Of a DNA stretch of 33,322 bases, positions 26,400-32,791 are shown one piece after another. Numbering within the stretch: position 1 is the stretch's first letter; each line of letters opens with the position of its first letter. The stretch is taken from the IMG/VR virus record IMGVR_UViG_3300042731_002354, positions 1 through 33,322 of that record. One strand, given 5' to 3'. Below the pieces are notes generated by a model, which made no database searches, was not told the DNA's origin, and saw only the letters and a list, made by a program, of their open reading frames with translations. Source of the DNA: a virus. The position numbers and the translations under genes were made by a program.

Positions 26400-28562
26400 A
26401 TGTCTAAGATAGTTGATTTTTTTCCATACTTTGATCCGACAGGAAAAGAAATTCTAGAATTGAGATACAACATAATGAAAGATTATGTTGATGAATTTGT
26501 TATTTGCGAATCTAATAAAACTCAGAGTGGTAAACCAATTGAGTATGGTCTAAGAAAAACCCTTGAGGATCTACAAATTCCTCAGGATAAAATTAGAATC
26601 ATTGATTTGCAGATACCAAATGATGATTATTTGGTTGTTACTGATGTTGATAGAATCAATTGCTATGAAGGAAATGATCAAAATATCAATTCCTTAAATG
26701 CTAGAGTAAGAGAAAGAATGCAAAAAGATTCTCTTCTCAAAATTCTTAATGAATATGATGACGATACAATCTTTATTCATAGTGATATTGATGAAATTAT
26801 AAAACCCAAAGCGTTATCCTGGATTGTTCCTATTGTGAGGAATAGTCCAGACCATCTTATCAAGATACCTTTAGCACATCTTGAAGGTAGAGCAGATCTT
26901 AGAGTTTTTTATCGTGATAGTGGTTCTCCCAAACCATGGACTGGAATGTTCATTTGTACTAAACAACATTTGAAGAGAGCAACTCCAACTCAACTCAGAT
27001 CAAACGCTAAAAATCCATATCCAATTGGGTGGTTGAGACAAGGAAATGAACAAATTCAAGATCTTGGATGGCATTTTTCTTGGATGGGATCTGCTGAGAC
27101 AAGAGTAGTTAAATCACAAGCTTTTACTCATCATGATGATACATTTTCTTTCTTGGAGAATAAAAAATATACTAGTGATGGAACTAAAAAGTTTTTAGAA
27201 GATCTAGAATTAAAAGAAGGATCTATTTCTCCTTCTGGGGAGATGAATACTATTCTTAAAAACTATCCTCATAATGAATTACCTGAAGAAATTTTTAATC
27301 TTCCTAGAGTAAAAAACTTCTTACTTCCAGGAACTAAATCTGCTAGAGACAAAGTAGCAGATCTCTATCATAAGTTTGATGGTAAGTATGGTGATCAGTG
27401 GGGATGGTGTACTCTTGAAAAAGCATATCTAATAATGGATTGCTTAGAAGAACTTTCTAAAGACATTGATAATCCAGTTTGTGTTGAGATTGGTGTCTTT
27501 GCTGGTAAGAGTTTATTTCCTCTTGCTGCTTCACTAATGGAAATGGGTAAAGGTGTGGTTCATGGTATTGATCCATGGACAACTGAAGCATCTCTTGAAG
27601 GATATGAAGGTCCACATCACAACTATTGGAATAGCGTACCATTTGATGAGGTTTATTCAAGATTTTTGGAAGGAATTGGTGAGACTGGAACAAAGGATTA
27701 TATTAATATAATCAGAGAAAAAAGCGATAACGCTCCACTGATAGATGATATTTGTTTCCTCCACGTTGATGGTCAGCATACTGAACAGGCTAATCGCGAC
27801 ATTAAAAAGTATGGACCCAACGTAATTGATGGTGGATACTGTATTATGGATGATGTTGAATGGTCTGACGGCACAAGGAGTGCAGTTCAAACCATTGAAA
27901 CGATGGGATTTGAAAAGGTAAGATCAATTGAGGGTGGAATTCTCTTTAAAAAAGTTGGTAAAAAAGAACCAATGTTTACTTTTGCTTCTGCGAAAAAACC
28001 AACTGTCTGGATTGTTGATAACTTCTATGACGATCCACATGCTGTTAGAGAATTTGCTATGAAGCAAGACTATGTTGAAGGTGGATTTGGTAGGGGATTT
28101 ATTGGAAGAAGAACTGAAAAGCAGTTTCTTTGGCCAGGACTTAAGGAACAATTTGAAGAGATTATTGGACAAAAGATTACCGAATGGGAATCTCATCAGA
28201 TTAATGGTAGATTTCAAAACTGCCATTCTGGTGAACCATTAGTATGGCATTGTGATAGTCAAAAATGGGGAGGTATGCTATACTTAACTCCAGATGCACC
28301 GTACCAGTGTGGTACGAGTTTGTATGCAGTCAAACAAACCAGAGCTAGAAGTTACTATGATCCTGGATGGGACATCGCTTGGAATGGTGTTCCTGGAGGA
28401 TGCCACTTAGACGGTACATATTTTGAACCAGTCGATGTTTGTGGAAATGTCTTTAATAGATTGTTTCTTTTTGACGCTAGTTGCATTCATTCAGCATCAG
28501 AATATTTTGGAACAGTCATGGAAAATTCTAGGTTATGGCAGATGTTCTTTTTCGACACTTAA
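26400..28562 (+). CDS. GT17 / methyltransferase / 2OG-Fe(II) oxygenase fusion
   Basis: This 720-residue protein has three enzyme-like domains. Residues 1-270 resemble family GT17 glycosyltransferases (DFFPYFDPTGKEILELRYN, FVICESNKTQSGKP, HSDIDEI with D129 and D131, GWHFSWMG). Residues 340-518 resemble a class I SAM methyltransferase of the Methyltransf_24 type (CVEIGVFAGKSLFPLA, VVHGIDPW, FLHVDGQHTEQAN, YCIMDDVEW). Residues 531-720 resemble a small 2OG-Fe(II) dioxygenase: H617-x-D619 (VWHCDSQKW), GMLYLTPDAP, distal H697 (CIHSASEYFG) and R711 as a likely 2-oxoglutarate contact. It could build, methylate and oxidise one glycan or amino-acid target. The frame is continuous with no sign of an assembly join. 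Substrates are unknown. Confidence 0.85.
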   Translation: MSKIVDFFPYFDPTGKEILELRYNIMKDYVDEFVICESNKTQSGKPIEYGLRKTLEDLQIPQDKIRIIDLQIPNDDYLVVTDVDRINCYEGNDQNINSLNARVRERMQKDSLLKILNEYDDDTIFIHSDIDEIIKPKALSWIVPIVRNSPDHLIKIPLAHLEGRADLRVFYRDSGSPKPWTGMFICTKQHLKRATPTQLRSNAKNPYPIGWLRQGNEQIQDLGWHFSWMGSAETRVVKSQAFTHHDDTFSFLENKKYTSDGTKKFLEDLELKEGSISPSGEMNTILKNYPHNELPEEIFNLPRVKNFLLPGTKSARDKVADLYHKFDGKYGDQWGWCTLEKAYLIMDCLEELSKDIDNPVCVEIGVFAGKSLFPLAASLMEMGKGVVHGIDPWTTEASLEGYEGPHHNYWNSVPFDEVYSRFLEGIGETGTKDYINIIREKSDNAPLIDDICFLHVDGQHTEQANRDIKKYGPNVIDGGYCIMDDVEWSDGTRSAVQTIETMGFEKVRSIEGGILFKKVGKKEPMFTFASAKKPTVWIVDNFYDDPHAVREFAMKQDYVEGGFGRGFIGRRTEKQFLWPGLKEQFEEIIGQKITEWESHQINGRFQNCHSGEPLVWHCDSQKWGGMLYLTPDAPYQCGTSLYAVKQTRARSYYDPGWDIAWNGVPGGCHLDGTYFEPVDVCGNVFNRLFLFDASCIHSASEYFGTVMENSRLWQMFFFDT

Positions 28563-28568
28563 TCAGTT

Positions 28569-28808
28569 ATGAAATTTAAAGTTTATTCAAAAAATGATTG
28601 CCCTTATTGTTATAAGGTAAAACAAATTTTAGAGATGACTGGAAACAGTTTTGAGACATATACTCTAGATGAAGATTTTAATAAGGAGGAGTTCTATGAA
28701 AAGTTTGGGGAGAGTTCTACCTTTCCTCAAGTCATTTGTGATGATGAAGTAATTGGAGGTTCAGTTGCCACAATCAAATTTCTCAAACAACAGAGGATCG
28801 TCGAATAA
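28569..28808 (+). CDS. Glutaredoxin
   Basis: This 79-residue thioredoxin-fold protein has the dithiol site C11-PY-C14 (NDCPYCYK), the cis-proline segment TFPQV and the glutathione-site GG (VIGGSVATIKFL). The length is right for a minimal glutaredoxin. It reduces disulfides with glutathione, in T4-like phages typically as electron donor for ribonucleotide reductase, acting in the cytoplasm. It begins six bases after the triple-domain gene and is followed by a late promoter. Confidence 0.95.
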   Translation: MKFKVYSKNDCPYCYKVKQILEMTGNSFETYTLDEDFNKEEFYEKFGESSTFPQVICDDEVIGGSVATIKFLKQQRIVE

Positions 28809-28811
28809 TCC

Positions 28812-28819
28812 TATAAATA
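28812..28819 (+). promoter_or_regulatory. T4-type late promoter (TATAAATA)
   Basis: This exact TATAAATA lies three bases after the glutaredoxin stop. No convincing gene follows for about 190 bases, so it would produce an unusually long, structured leader before the gene at 29006. Confidence 0.7.
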
Positions 28820-28830
28820 AGTCAGAAGAT

Positions 28831-28925
28831 CACCATAATCGTGGTGTTGAATTTATTCTTAATGGAGGTAAGAGAAAGCAAACACAACCATTTCATATTA
28901 TATTTGAAAAGATGGTTTGCTTTCT
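28831..28925 (+). other. Structured leader region with inverted repeat
   Basis: An 11-base perfect inverted repeat, AGAAAGCAAAC (28873-28883) with GTTTGCTTTCT (28915-28925), flanks a 31-base loop. A smaller hairpin, CACCA/TGGTG, lies at 28831-28846. There is no T tract, so it is not a simple terminator. It sits between a late promoter and a membrane-protein gene, so it could shape mRNA stability or translation. Confidence 0.55.
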
Positions 28926-29005
28926 GAGACGGGAAGTAAACATCTATTTTGAATTTTCCTTAGACATAAGGAAGAGCAAAAGATTTAAACCCCGGAGAAA
29001 GAAAA

Positions 29006-29245
29006 ATGTTAGCAGTTAGTTTAGTTTTTGGTTCATTTTTAACCATTCTATTTCTTGTTTTGGGACTTGTGATTGGTTGGACTGCTAGAGAATACATGAT
29101 GAACTATCGGGAAGTACCGAGACCTCACCCCGAGATGTTTGATGAACAGGGAAATCTTATTCCTGATGAGGTAATTGCATTTAACTTTGAAAACTATCAT
29201 GACTACAACGAAGAAAACGACGAAGACGACGGAAGCGCAGACTAA
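29006..29245 (+). CDS. Single-helix membrane protein, acidic tail (79 aa)
   Basis: ATG at 29006 follows a GGAG ribosome site and gives a 79-residue protein. A hydrophobic helix spans about residues 3-25 (AVSLVFGSFLTILFLVLGLV), followed by a soluble, very acidic tail (NEENDEDDGSAD). The topology suggests an inner-membrane anchor with a cytoplasmic acidic tail. No enzymatic motif is seen. The end overlaps the next gene by 47 bases in another frame, a large but credible overlap for such a phage. Function unknown. Confidence 0.75.
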   Translation: MLAVSLVFGSFLTILFLVLGLVIGWTAREYMMNYREVPRPHPEMFDEQGNLIPDEVIAFNFENYHDYNEENDEDDGSAD

Positions 29246-29810
29246 AACGAAACCGAGGTCTATTAAAGTCACCAGTACAAATCTGCCCAGAAATCCATTT
29301 ATCTTTGAGATTCTTGATCTAGCTTCTAGACAAAGATCTAAAGCTAAAAAAGTTGAGATTCTCAAAAAATATTCAGAACCAGCACTAAAAGCAGTTCTTA
29401 TTTGGAACTTTGATGAGACTGTAATTAGTGTTCTTCCCGAAGGACCAGTTCCATATTCTGGGTATGAAGATCAAGCAACCTACAGTGGATCTCTAACAAC
29501 AAAAATTGATCAAGAGATTCGTAAAATGCACGAGACTGGATCTTTTTCACTCGGTGCAAGTGATAAAAACGGACACACAACAATTCGTAGAGAGTTCAAG
29601 CACTTCTATCATTTTCTTAAAGGTGGTAATGATGGAATGAATGGTATGCGTAGAGAGACTATGTTTATTAACATTCTTGAAGGACTTCATCCACTAGAGG
29701 CAGAAATTGTTTGTTTGATTAAAGATAAACAACTTGAATCTAAGTATAAAATTACAAAAGAAGTTGTTTCTGAAGCATATCCTGATATTAAATGGGGAGG
29801 ACGTTCTTGA
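29199..29810 (+). CDS. Conserved cyanophage protein (203 aa), probably DUF6433
   Basis: ATG at 29199 gives 203 residues. A Thr/Lys-rich N-terminus is followed by a conserved body: NPFIFEILDLASRQRSKAKK, PALKAVLIWNFDETVISVLP, FYHFLKGGNDGMNGMRRETM and LHPLEAEIVCLIKDKQLE, ending SEAYPDIKWGG. I recognise this as a protein family common in T4-like cyanophages (DUF6433 from memory). It is charged and soluble and has no known catalytic motif; a role in DNA transactions is only a guess. The in-frame ATG at 29175 is less likely because it deepens the overlap. Its TGA shares a base with the next ATG. Confidence 0.82.
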   Translation: MTTTKKTTKTTEAQTKTKPRSIKVTSTNLPRNPFIFEILDLASRQRSKAKKVEILKKYSEPALKAVLIWNFDETVISVLPEGPVPYSGYEDQATYSGSLTTKIDQEIRKMHETGSFSLGASDKNGHTTIRREFKHFYHFLKGGNDGMNGMRRETMFINILEGLHPLEAEIVCLIKDKQLESKYKITKEVVSEAYPDIKWGGRS

Positions 29811-30076
29811 TGGGAAAGGGTATTAAAGTATTGCATCAAGATTGTGACCCATCTCTATCAAATGATAAATCTTTACCGTACACCGCATATCTTGTGGAGT
29901 ATATCGAAGGAGAAACAACCAAGTTTGACCTGGTTACTGCTTCTAAAAAGGTAGATATCTTTGACCACTATTGGGACAAGTATAAAAAAGACTTCGTGAA
30001 CATGACTCAGAGTGAAGGGAGAGTCAATCCAAAACTCTATGGTTATGAAGGACCCAAAACCAAAAAGAAGAAGTGA
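29810..30076 (+). CDS. Small conserved cyanophage protein (88 aa)
   Basis: The start is placed at ATG 29810 (TGATG junction), with a GGGGAGG ribosome site at 29794-29800; an ATG at 29792 would add six residues and overlap the ribosome site. The protein begins MGKGIKVLHQDCDPSLSNDK, contains TAYLVEYIEGETTKFDLV and ends in a Lys-rich tail (GPKTKKKK). It is basic and soluble. It is translated with the preceding gene. No function is known; the basic tail could bind nucleic acid. Confidence 0.75.
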   Translation: MGKGIKVLHQDCDPSLSNDKSLPYTAYLVEYIEGETTKFDLVTASKKVDIFDHYWDKYKKDFVNMTQSEGRVNPKLYGYEGPKTKKKK

Positions 30077-30079
30077 TTT

Positions 30080-30114
30080 CCGGAATCGGGGGAAAAAATC
30101 CCGGCAAATTTTTT
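30080..30114 (+). terminator. Possible terminator
   Basis: A GC-rich imperfect hairpin (CGGG 30087-30090 with CCCG 30100-30103, or the flanking CCGG segments) is followed by a six-T run (30109-30114). It lies just after the last stop of the operon and just before a new promoter. Confidence 0.5.
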
Positions 30115-30139
30115 GGTCTGTAGGGTTTTTCGGAAATGA

Positions 30140-30168
30140 TTGACTAAATATAGTATAGGGTCTATAAT
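30140..30168 (+). promoter_or_regulatory. Strong sigma70-type promoter, overlapping late motif
   Basis: TTGACT (30140-30145), a 17-base spacer and a perfect TATAAT (30163-30168) make a near-consensus host sigma70 promoter, as used by early genes of T4-like cyanophages. An ACTAAATA late-type motif (30143-30150) overlaps the -35 end. It should drive the small genes from 30231 onward. Confidence 0.85.
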
Positions 30169-30193
30169 AGACCTACGTTCAACCTACTTTAGT

Positions 30194-30230
30194 GGGTCGC
30201 AAGTAAGTCGCGGAACGGAGCGTTCATCCC
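30194..30230 (+). promoter_or_regulatory. Hairpin leader at the ribosome site
   Basis: GAACG (30213-30217) pairs with CGTTC (30221-30225) around a GAG loop directly over the only Shine-Dalgarno-like bases (ACGGAG) before ATG 30231. GTCGC occurs twice just upstream, and GGG (30194-30196) could pair with CCC (30228-30230). The arrangement could control translation. Confidence 0.5.
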
Positions 30231-30392
30231 ATGTTTGAATTACTTTTGTATTCAACGATGGCATGTAAGGATGCTGAATCTTTAATGCTAAGGATCAGTA
30301 AGAACAAAGATCTACCTCCCGCAGTGTTGGTGGAACTTGTAGAAACCGTAAGGGAATCTGTGCCTCACTGTCGCTGGGACGCAAACGACTGA
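30231..30392 (+). CDS. Small conserved cyanophage protein (53 aa)
   Basis: ATG 30231 opens a 53-residue frame, starting MFELLLYSTMACKDAESLML and ending VRESVPHCRWDAND. The hydrophobic start could be a short signal-like or membrane-associated segment followed by a Cys. The rest looks helical and amphipathic. It resembles small proteins seen repeatedly in T4-like cyanophages (from memory, not checked). It is the first gene after the strong promoter, so it is expected to be made early. Function unknown. Confidence 0.65.
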   Translation: MFELLLYSTMACKDAESLMLRISKNKDLPPAVLVELVETVRESVPHCRWDAND

Positions 30393-30437
30393 AGGAACGG
30401 GAGATTAAATTCACCCTAGTATTTCAGGTAACGACAA

Positions 30438-30602
30438 ATGAACACACTCAATCTCATTCGTAATCAGATCAAGAAAGCAGCAGCCCTTCATGATGCTCAA
30501 ATCGCAGTAACATCCTATCGTGGTGTTCGCTATGAGTGCCAGCAAGGTTCTGATGAAGTACATGGTACTTTCTGCTATCGTGGCCACACTTATAATAAGT
30601 GA
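30438..30602 (+). CDS. DUF4278-like small protein (54 aa)
   Basis: This 54-residue protein has the repeated YRG motif of the cyanobacterial DUF4278 family: VTSYRGVRYEC at about residues 24-34 and FCYRGHTYNK at the C-terminus. Its N-terminal half is a basic helix (LNLIRNQIKKAAALHDA). DUF4278 proteins occur in cyanobacteria and their phages and have no known function, so this gene also supports a cyanobacterial host. It lies 45 bases after the preceding stop, with a possible GGAACGGGAG ribosome-site-like stretch farther upstream, and precedes another tiny gene by seven bases. Confidence 0.75.
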   Translation: MNTLNLIRNQIKKAAALHDAQIAVTSYRGVRYECQQGSDEVHGTFCYRGHTYNK

Positions 30603-30609
30603 GGTAATT

Positions 30610-30705
30610 ATGCAAGCATTACAAGTAGCGGGTTTTACTACCCTTTTTAGTGCAGCATTTATTGGTTTAATTTACGGTGAAATTTCACTTCTTTATAAGA
30701 AGTGA
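30610..30705 (+). CDS. Tiny membrane protein (31 aa)
   Basis: ATG 30610 is preceded by GAGG at good spacing. The 31-residue product (MQALQVAGFTTLFSAAFIGL, then IYGEISLLYKK) is a single predicted membrane helix with a basic end. A longer reading from 30520 would overlap the DUF4278-like gene and lacks a ribosome site. It is followed by the terminator at 30729. A host-membrane effector or small structural helper is possible but unsupported. Confidence 0.55.
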   Translation: MQALQVAGFTTLFSAAFIGLIYGEISLLYKK

Positions 30706-30728
30706 ACTGATCACAGAGACAAATCTAA

Positions 30729-30753
30729 GAGGGGTTAACACCCCTCTTTTTTT
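30729..30753 (+). terminator. Strong rho-independent terminator
   Basis: GAGGGGT (30729-30735) pairs with ACCCCTC (30740-30746) around a TAAC loop and is followed by seven T. It closes the small-gene cluster and is nearly the same design as the psbD terminator at 764-787. Confidence 0.88.
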
Positions 30754-30763
30754 ATGCTATAAT
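30735..30763 (+). promoter_or_regulatory. Sigma70 promoter nested in the terminator
   Basis: TTAACA (30735-30740) lies in the terminator loop and stem. A 17-base spacer containing the T tract leads to a perfect TATAAT (30758-30763). It is one base from the ideal -35 and would start transcription about 15 bases before the gene at 30785. Confidence 0.75.
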
Positions 30764-30784
30764 AGGATCAGTCAAATCTATCTT

Positions 30785-30964
30785 ATGGACAAGGAACGAC
30801 TAAAACTTATTGTTCGCAATCTTGAACTTTTGGTTGATAGTCTTAAAGCAGAAGTGTATTCTGATGTTTCGGCATATACAAAAGATTTGAATTATGAAGA
30901 TGTAGCACCACATCTTAATGATTATGACGAAATTTTTGATGACGACGACGGATACCCAGACTGA
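30785..30964 (+). CDS. Small acidic protein, hypothetical (59 aa)
   Basis: This 59-residue protein starts MDKERLKLIVRNLELLVDSL and ends with a very acidic stretch (EIFDDDDGYPD). The N-terminal half is an amphipathic helix; the phrase LKAEVYSD echoes LKAEVYKL in the next small protein. It is the first gene behind the nested promoter and overlaps the next ATG by one base (TGATG). The longer reading from 30677 would cross the terminator and is rejected. Function unknown. Confidence 0.7.
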   Translation: MDKERLKLIVRNLELLVDSLKAEVYSDVSAYTKDLNYEDVAPHLNDYDEIFDDDDGYPD

Positions 30965-31128
30965 TGACTAGTAAAGCAAAAAAACTTATCAAGTTGTTGG
31001 AACGACTAATTAAGCAAGATCATCTTTATTCTGAAGAAAGGATTATAGAGATGAAGAGGCAACTTAGATCTCTTAAAGCAGAGGTCTATAAACTAGAAGA
31101 AAAAGAAAGCAAAGGATTTGGTAAATGA
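30964..31128 (+). CDS. Small coiled-coil protein, hypothetical (54 aa)
   Basis: This 54-residue, highly charged, wholly helical-looking protein (MTSKAKKLIKLLERLIKQDH, then IIEMKRQLRSLKAEVYKLEE) has heptad-like leucine spacing, which suggests a short coiled coil. It shares one base with the upstream stop and four with the thyX start (ATGA), so it is embedded in the thyX operon. It resembles the preceding protein around LKAEVY, so the two may be related or bind each other. No function is known. Confidence 0.65.
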   Translation: MTSKAKKLIKLLERLIKQDHLYSEERIIEMKRQLRSLKAEVYKLEEKESKGFGK

Positions 31129-31760
31129 GTGTAAGACTAATTAGCGTGACTCCCGATGCGGAGAAAACGATGGCGTATGTTGCTAGAGTTTCTAATCCAA
31201 ATAATCAAGAAAACCCTAACTACGCTAAACTGTTAGGTTACTGTATTAAACATAATCACTGGTCTGTGTTTGAGCAGAGTTTTATGACTCTGGAGATCGA
31301 GACTACTCGTGGTCTAGCGGCTCAAGTGCTCCGGCATAGGAGTTTCACATATCAAGAATTTTCGCAACGCTACGCTGATAGTTCAATGCTTGCGGATCAG
31401 ATTCCTATGTTTGACCTTCGGCGTCAAGATACAAAGAATCGTCAGAACTCTATTGATGATATTGATCCCTTTGTAAAGCAGGAGTTTGAAATCAAGATTC
31501 GTCGTCACTTTGATGAGGCAATGGTCTTGTATCAATCTATGCTTGATGCTGGAATTGCAAAGGAATGTTCACGTTTTGTGCTTCCCCTCGCTACTCCAAC
31601 CAGACTCTATATGTCTGGTTCTTGTAGGTCATGGATTCATTATATTACTCTGAGGTCTGCTAACGGTACTCAGAAAGAACATATGGAGATTGCAGAGGCA
31701 TGTAAGAAGATCTTTGCAGAGCAGTTCCCTACAGTTGCAGAAGCACTGGAATGGGTCTAA
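31125..31760 (+). CDS. thyX: Flavin-dependent thymidylate synthase
   Basis: This 211-residue ThyX makes dTMP from dUMP with FAD and methylenetetrahydrofolate, supplying phage DNA synthesis in the cytoplasm. The defining RHR-x7-S motif is at R70-H71-R72 to S80 (LRHRSFTYQEFSQRY). Other family features are NHWSVFEQ near residue 44 and the C-terminal RSWIHYITLRSANGTQKEH segment with the dUMP/FAD-contacting arginines. The length is normal. The start overlaps the coiled-coil gene by four bases. ThyX is standard in T4-like cyanophages. Confidence 0.97.
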   Translation: MSVRLISVTPDAEKTMAYVARVSNPNNQENPNYAKLLGYCIKHNHWSVFEQSFMTLEIETTRGLAAQVLRHRSFTYQEFSQRYADSSMLADQIPMFDLRRQDTKNRQNSIDDIDPFVKQEFEIKIRRHFDEAMVLYQSMLDAGIAKECSRFVLPLATPTRLYMSGSCRSWIHYITLRSANGTQKEHMEIAEACKKIFAEQFPTVAEALEWV

Positions 31761-31763
31761 ATA
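31756..31763 (+). promoter_or_regulatory. Possible late promoter (TCTAAATA)
   Basis: TCTAAATA spans the thyX stop codon (31758-31760) and matches the CTAAATA form of the cyanophage late box. It is 21 bases before the next start. Confidence 0.5.
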
Positions 31764-31784
31764 AAATATCTTGAATTTATAACT

Positions 31785-32033
31785 ATGGCGACATATCCTG
31801 TTATTAATAAAGAGACTGGTGAACAAAAAGAAGTAAGACTAAGTGTTCACGAATGGTCTAAGTGGTGTGAAGAAAATCCAGACTGGACTAGAGACTGGTC
31901 AGATCCATCTACTTGCCCCTCTTCTGCTGAGGTTGGTGAGTGGAAGGATAAGCTGCGTAAGTCTCATCCTGGTTGGAATGATGTCCTTCACAAAGCAAAA
32001 CAAGCACCTGGTTCTAAAATACAGAAACTCTAA
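31785..32033 (+). CDS. Small conserved protein (82 aa)
   Basis: This 82-residue protein begins MATYPVINKETGEQKEVRLS, has a Trp-rich middle (VHEWSKWCEENPDWTRDWSD), then EVGEWKDKLRKSHPGWNDVL and a basic end. The TYPVINKETGEQ opening recalls short zinc-ribbon-like proteins, but the Cys pairs are missing. It is probably a soluble conserved cyanophage protein. Its TAA shares one base with the phoH ATG, so the two are expected to be translated together. Function unknown. Confidence 0.75.
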   Translation: MATYPVINKETGEQKEVRLSVHEWSKWCEENPDWTRDWSDPSTCPSSAEVGEWKDKLRKSHPGWNDVLHKAKQAPGSKIQKL

Positions 32034-32791
32034 TGGCAAGAAGAAAAAGAGCATCTGCAGAGCAACCTATTGGGGTTGGACTCACGGCAAAGCAGATGAA
32101 GAGAAAAAAACCACTCAGTCAGGAATACTTGGTTGAGATTGACCCGTTAACAGACAATCAAAAAAGATTATTTGATTCTTATGATGAAGGTAAACATCTC
32201 ATTGCTTATGGATGTGCTGGAACTGGTAAAACCTTCATCACTCTCTATAACGCTCTCAAAGATGTTTTGAGTGAGAACACACCTTATGAGCGTATTTACC
32301 TTGTACGCTCTCTGGTCGCCACTAGAGAGATTGGATTCCTTCCTGGTTCTCATGAAGATAAGGCAGACATCTACCAAATTCCTTATAAGAATATGGTGAA
32401 GTATATGTTCCAGATGCCTTCTGATGCAGACTTTGAGATGCTTTATGGTAATCTTAAAGCGCAAGAAACTATCAAGTTCTGGTCTACTTCATTCCTTCGT
32501 GGAACTACTCTCGATAACGCTATTGTTATTGTGGACGAATTCCAGAATCTCAACTTCCATGAACTAGATTCTATCATCACCCGTGTTGGTGAAAATACCA
32601 AGATTTGTTTCTGTGGTGATGCACGTCAATCTGACTTGCAAAAATCTAACGAAAGAAATGGTATTGTAGATTTTATGAATGTCTTGCGTAAAATGCCATC
32701 TTTTGATATAATTGAATTTGGTGTTGATGACATTGTTCGCTCTGGACTTGTTAAAGAATACATCATTGCAAAAATGGAAGCTGGTTTTTAA
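32033..32791 (+). CDS. phoH: PhoH-like ATPase
   Basis: This 252-residue P-loop ATPase of the PhoH family has Walker A GCAGTGKT at residues 60-67, Walker B VIVDEFQN at 165-172, and the helicase-like motif CFCGDARQSDL from about 193. Its N-terminus is short and basic. Phage PhoH is very common in marine phages, often in host phosphate-stress contexts, although its actual role (RNA- or DNA-linked ATPase) is not settled. It is coupled by one-base overlaps to genes on both sides, which puts it with DNA metabolism here. No pho-box was identified upstream. Confidence 0.96.
   Translation: MARRKRASAEQPIGVGLTAKQMKRKKPLSQEYLVEIDPLTDNQKRLFDSYDEGKHLIAYGCAGTGKTFITLYNALKDVLSENTPYERIYLVRSLVATREIGFLPGSHEDKADIYQIPYKNMVKYMFQMPSDADFEMLYGNLKAQETIKFWSTSFLRGTTLDNAIVIVDEFQNLNFHELDSIITRVGENTKICFCGDARQSDLQKSNERNGIVDFMNVLRKMPSFDIIEFGVDDIVRSGLVKEYIIAKMEAGF

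Noticed and set aside
28753-29019. 88-codon frame overlapping glutaredoxin
   Set aside because: It has no ribosome site, starts inside glutaredoxin, runs past the next gene's start and covers an inverted repeat that better fits RNA structure.
30077-30230. Possible tRNA in the gap before the small genes
   Set aside because: No cloverleaf or GTTCRA-type T-loop with matching acceptor stem was found; the segment is explained by a terminator, promoter and leader hairpin.
30520-30705. 61-codon reading upstream of the tiny membrane protein
   Set aside because: It overlaps the DUF4278-like gene in another frame; ATG 30610 with GAGG upstream is better.
30677-30784. N-terminal extension of the 59-residue protein
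   Set aside because: The extension crosses a strong terminator and a promoter; the ATG at 30785 lies downstream of both.
31843-32136. 97-codon frame across the phoH start
   Set aside because: Out-of-frame shadow of two well-supported coupled genes.
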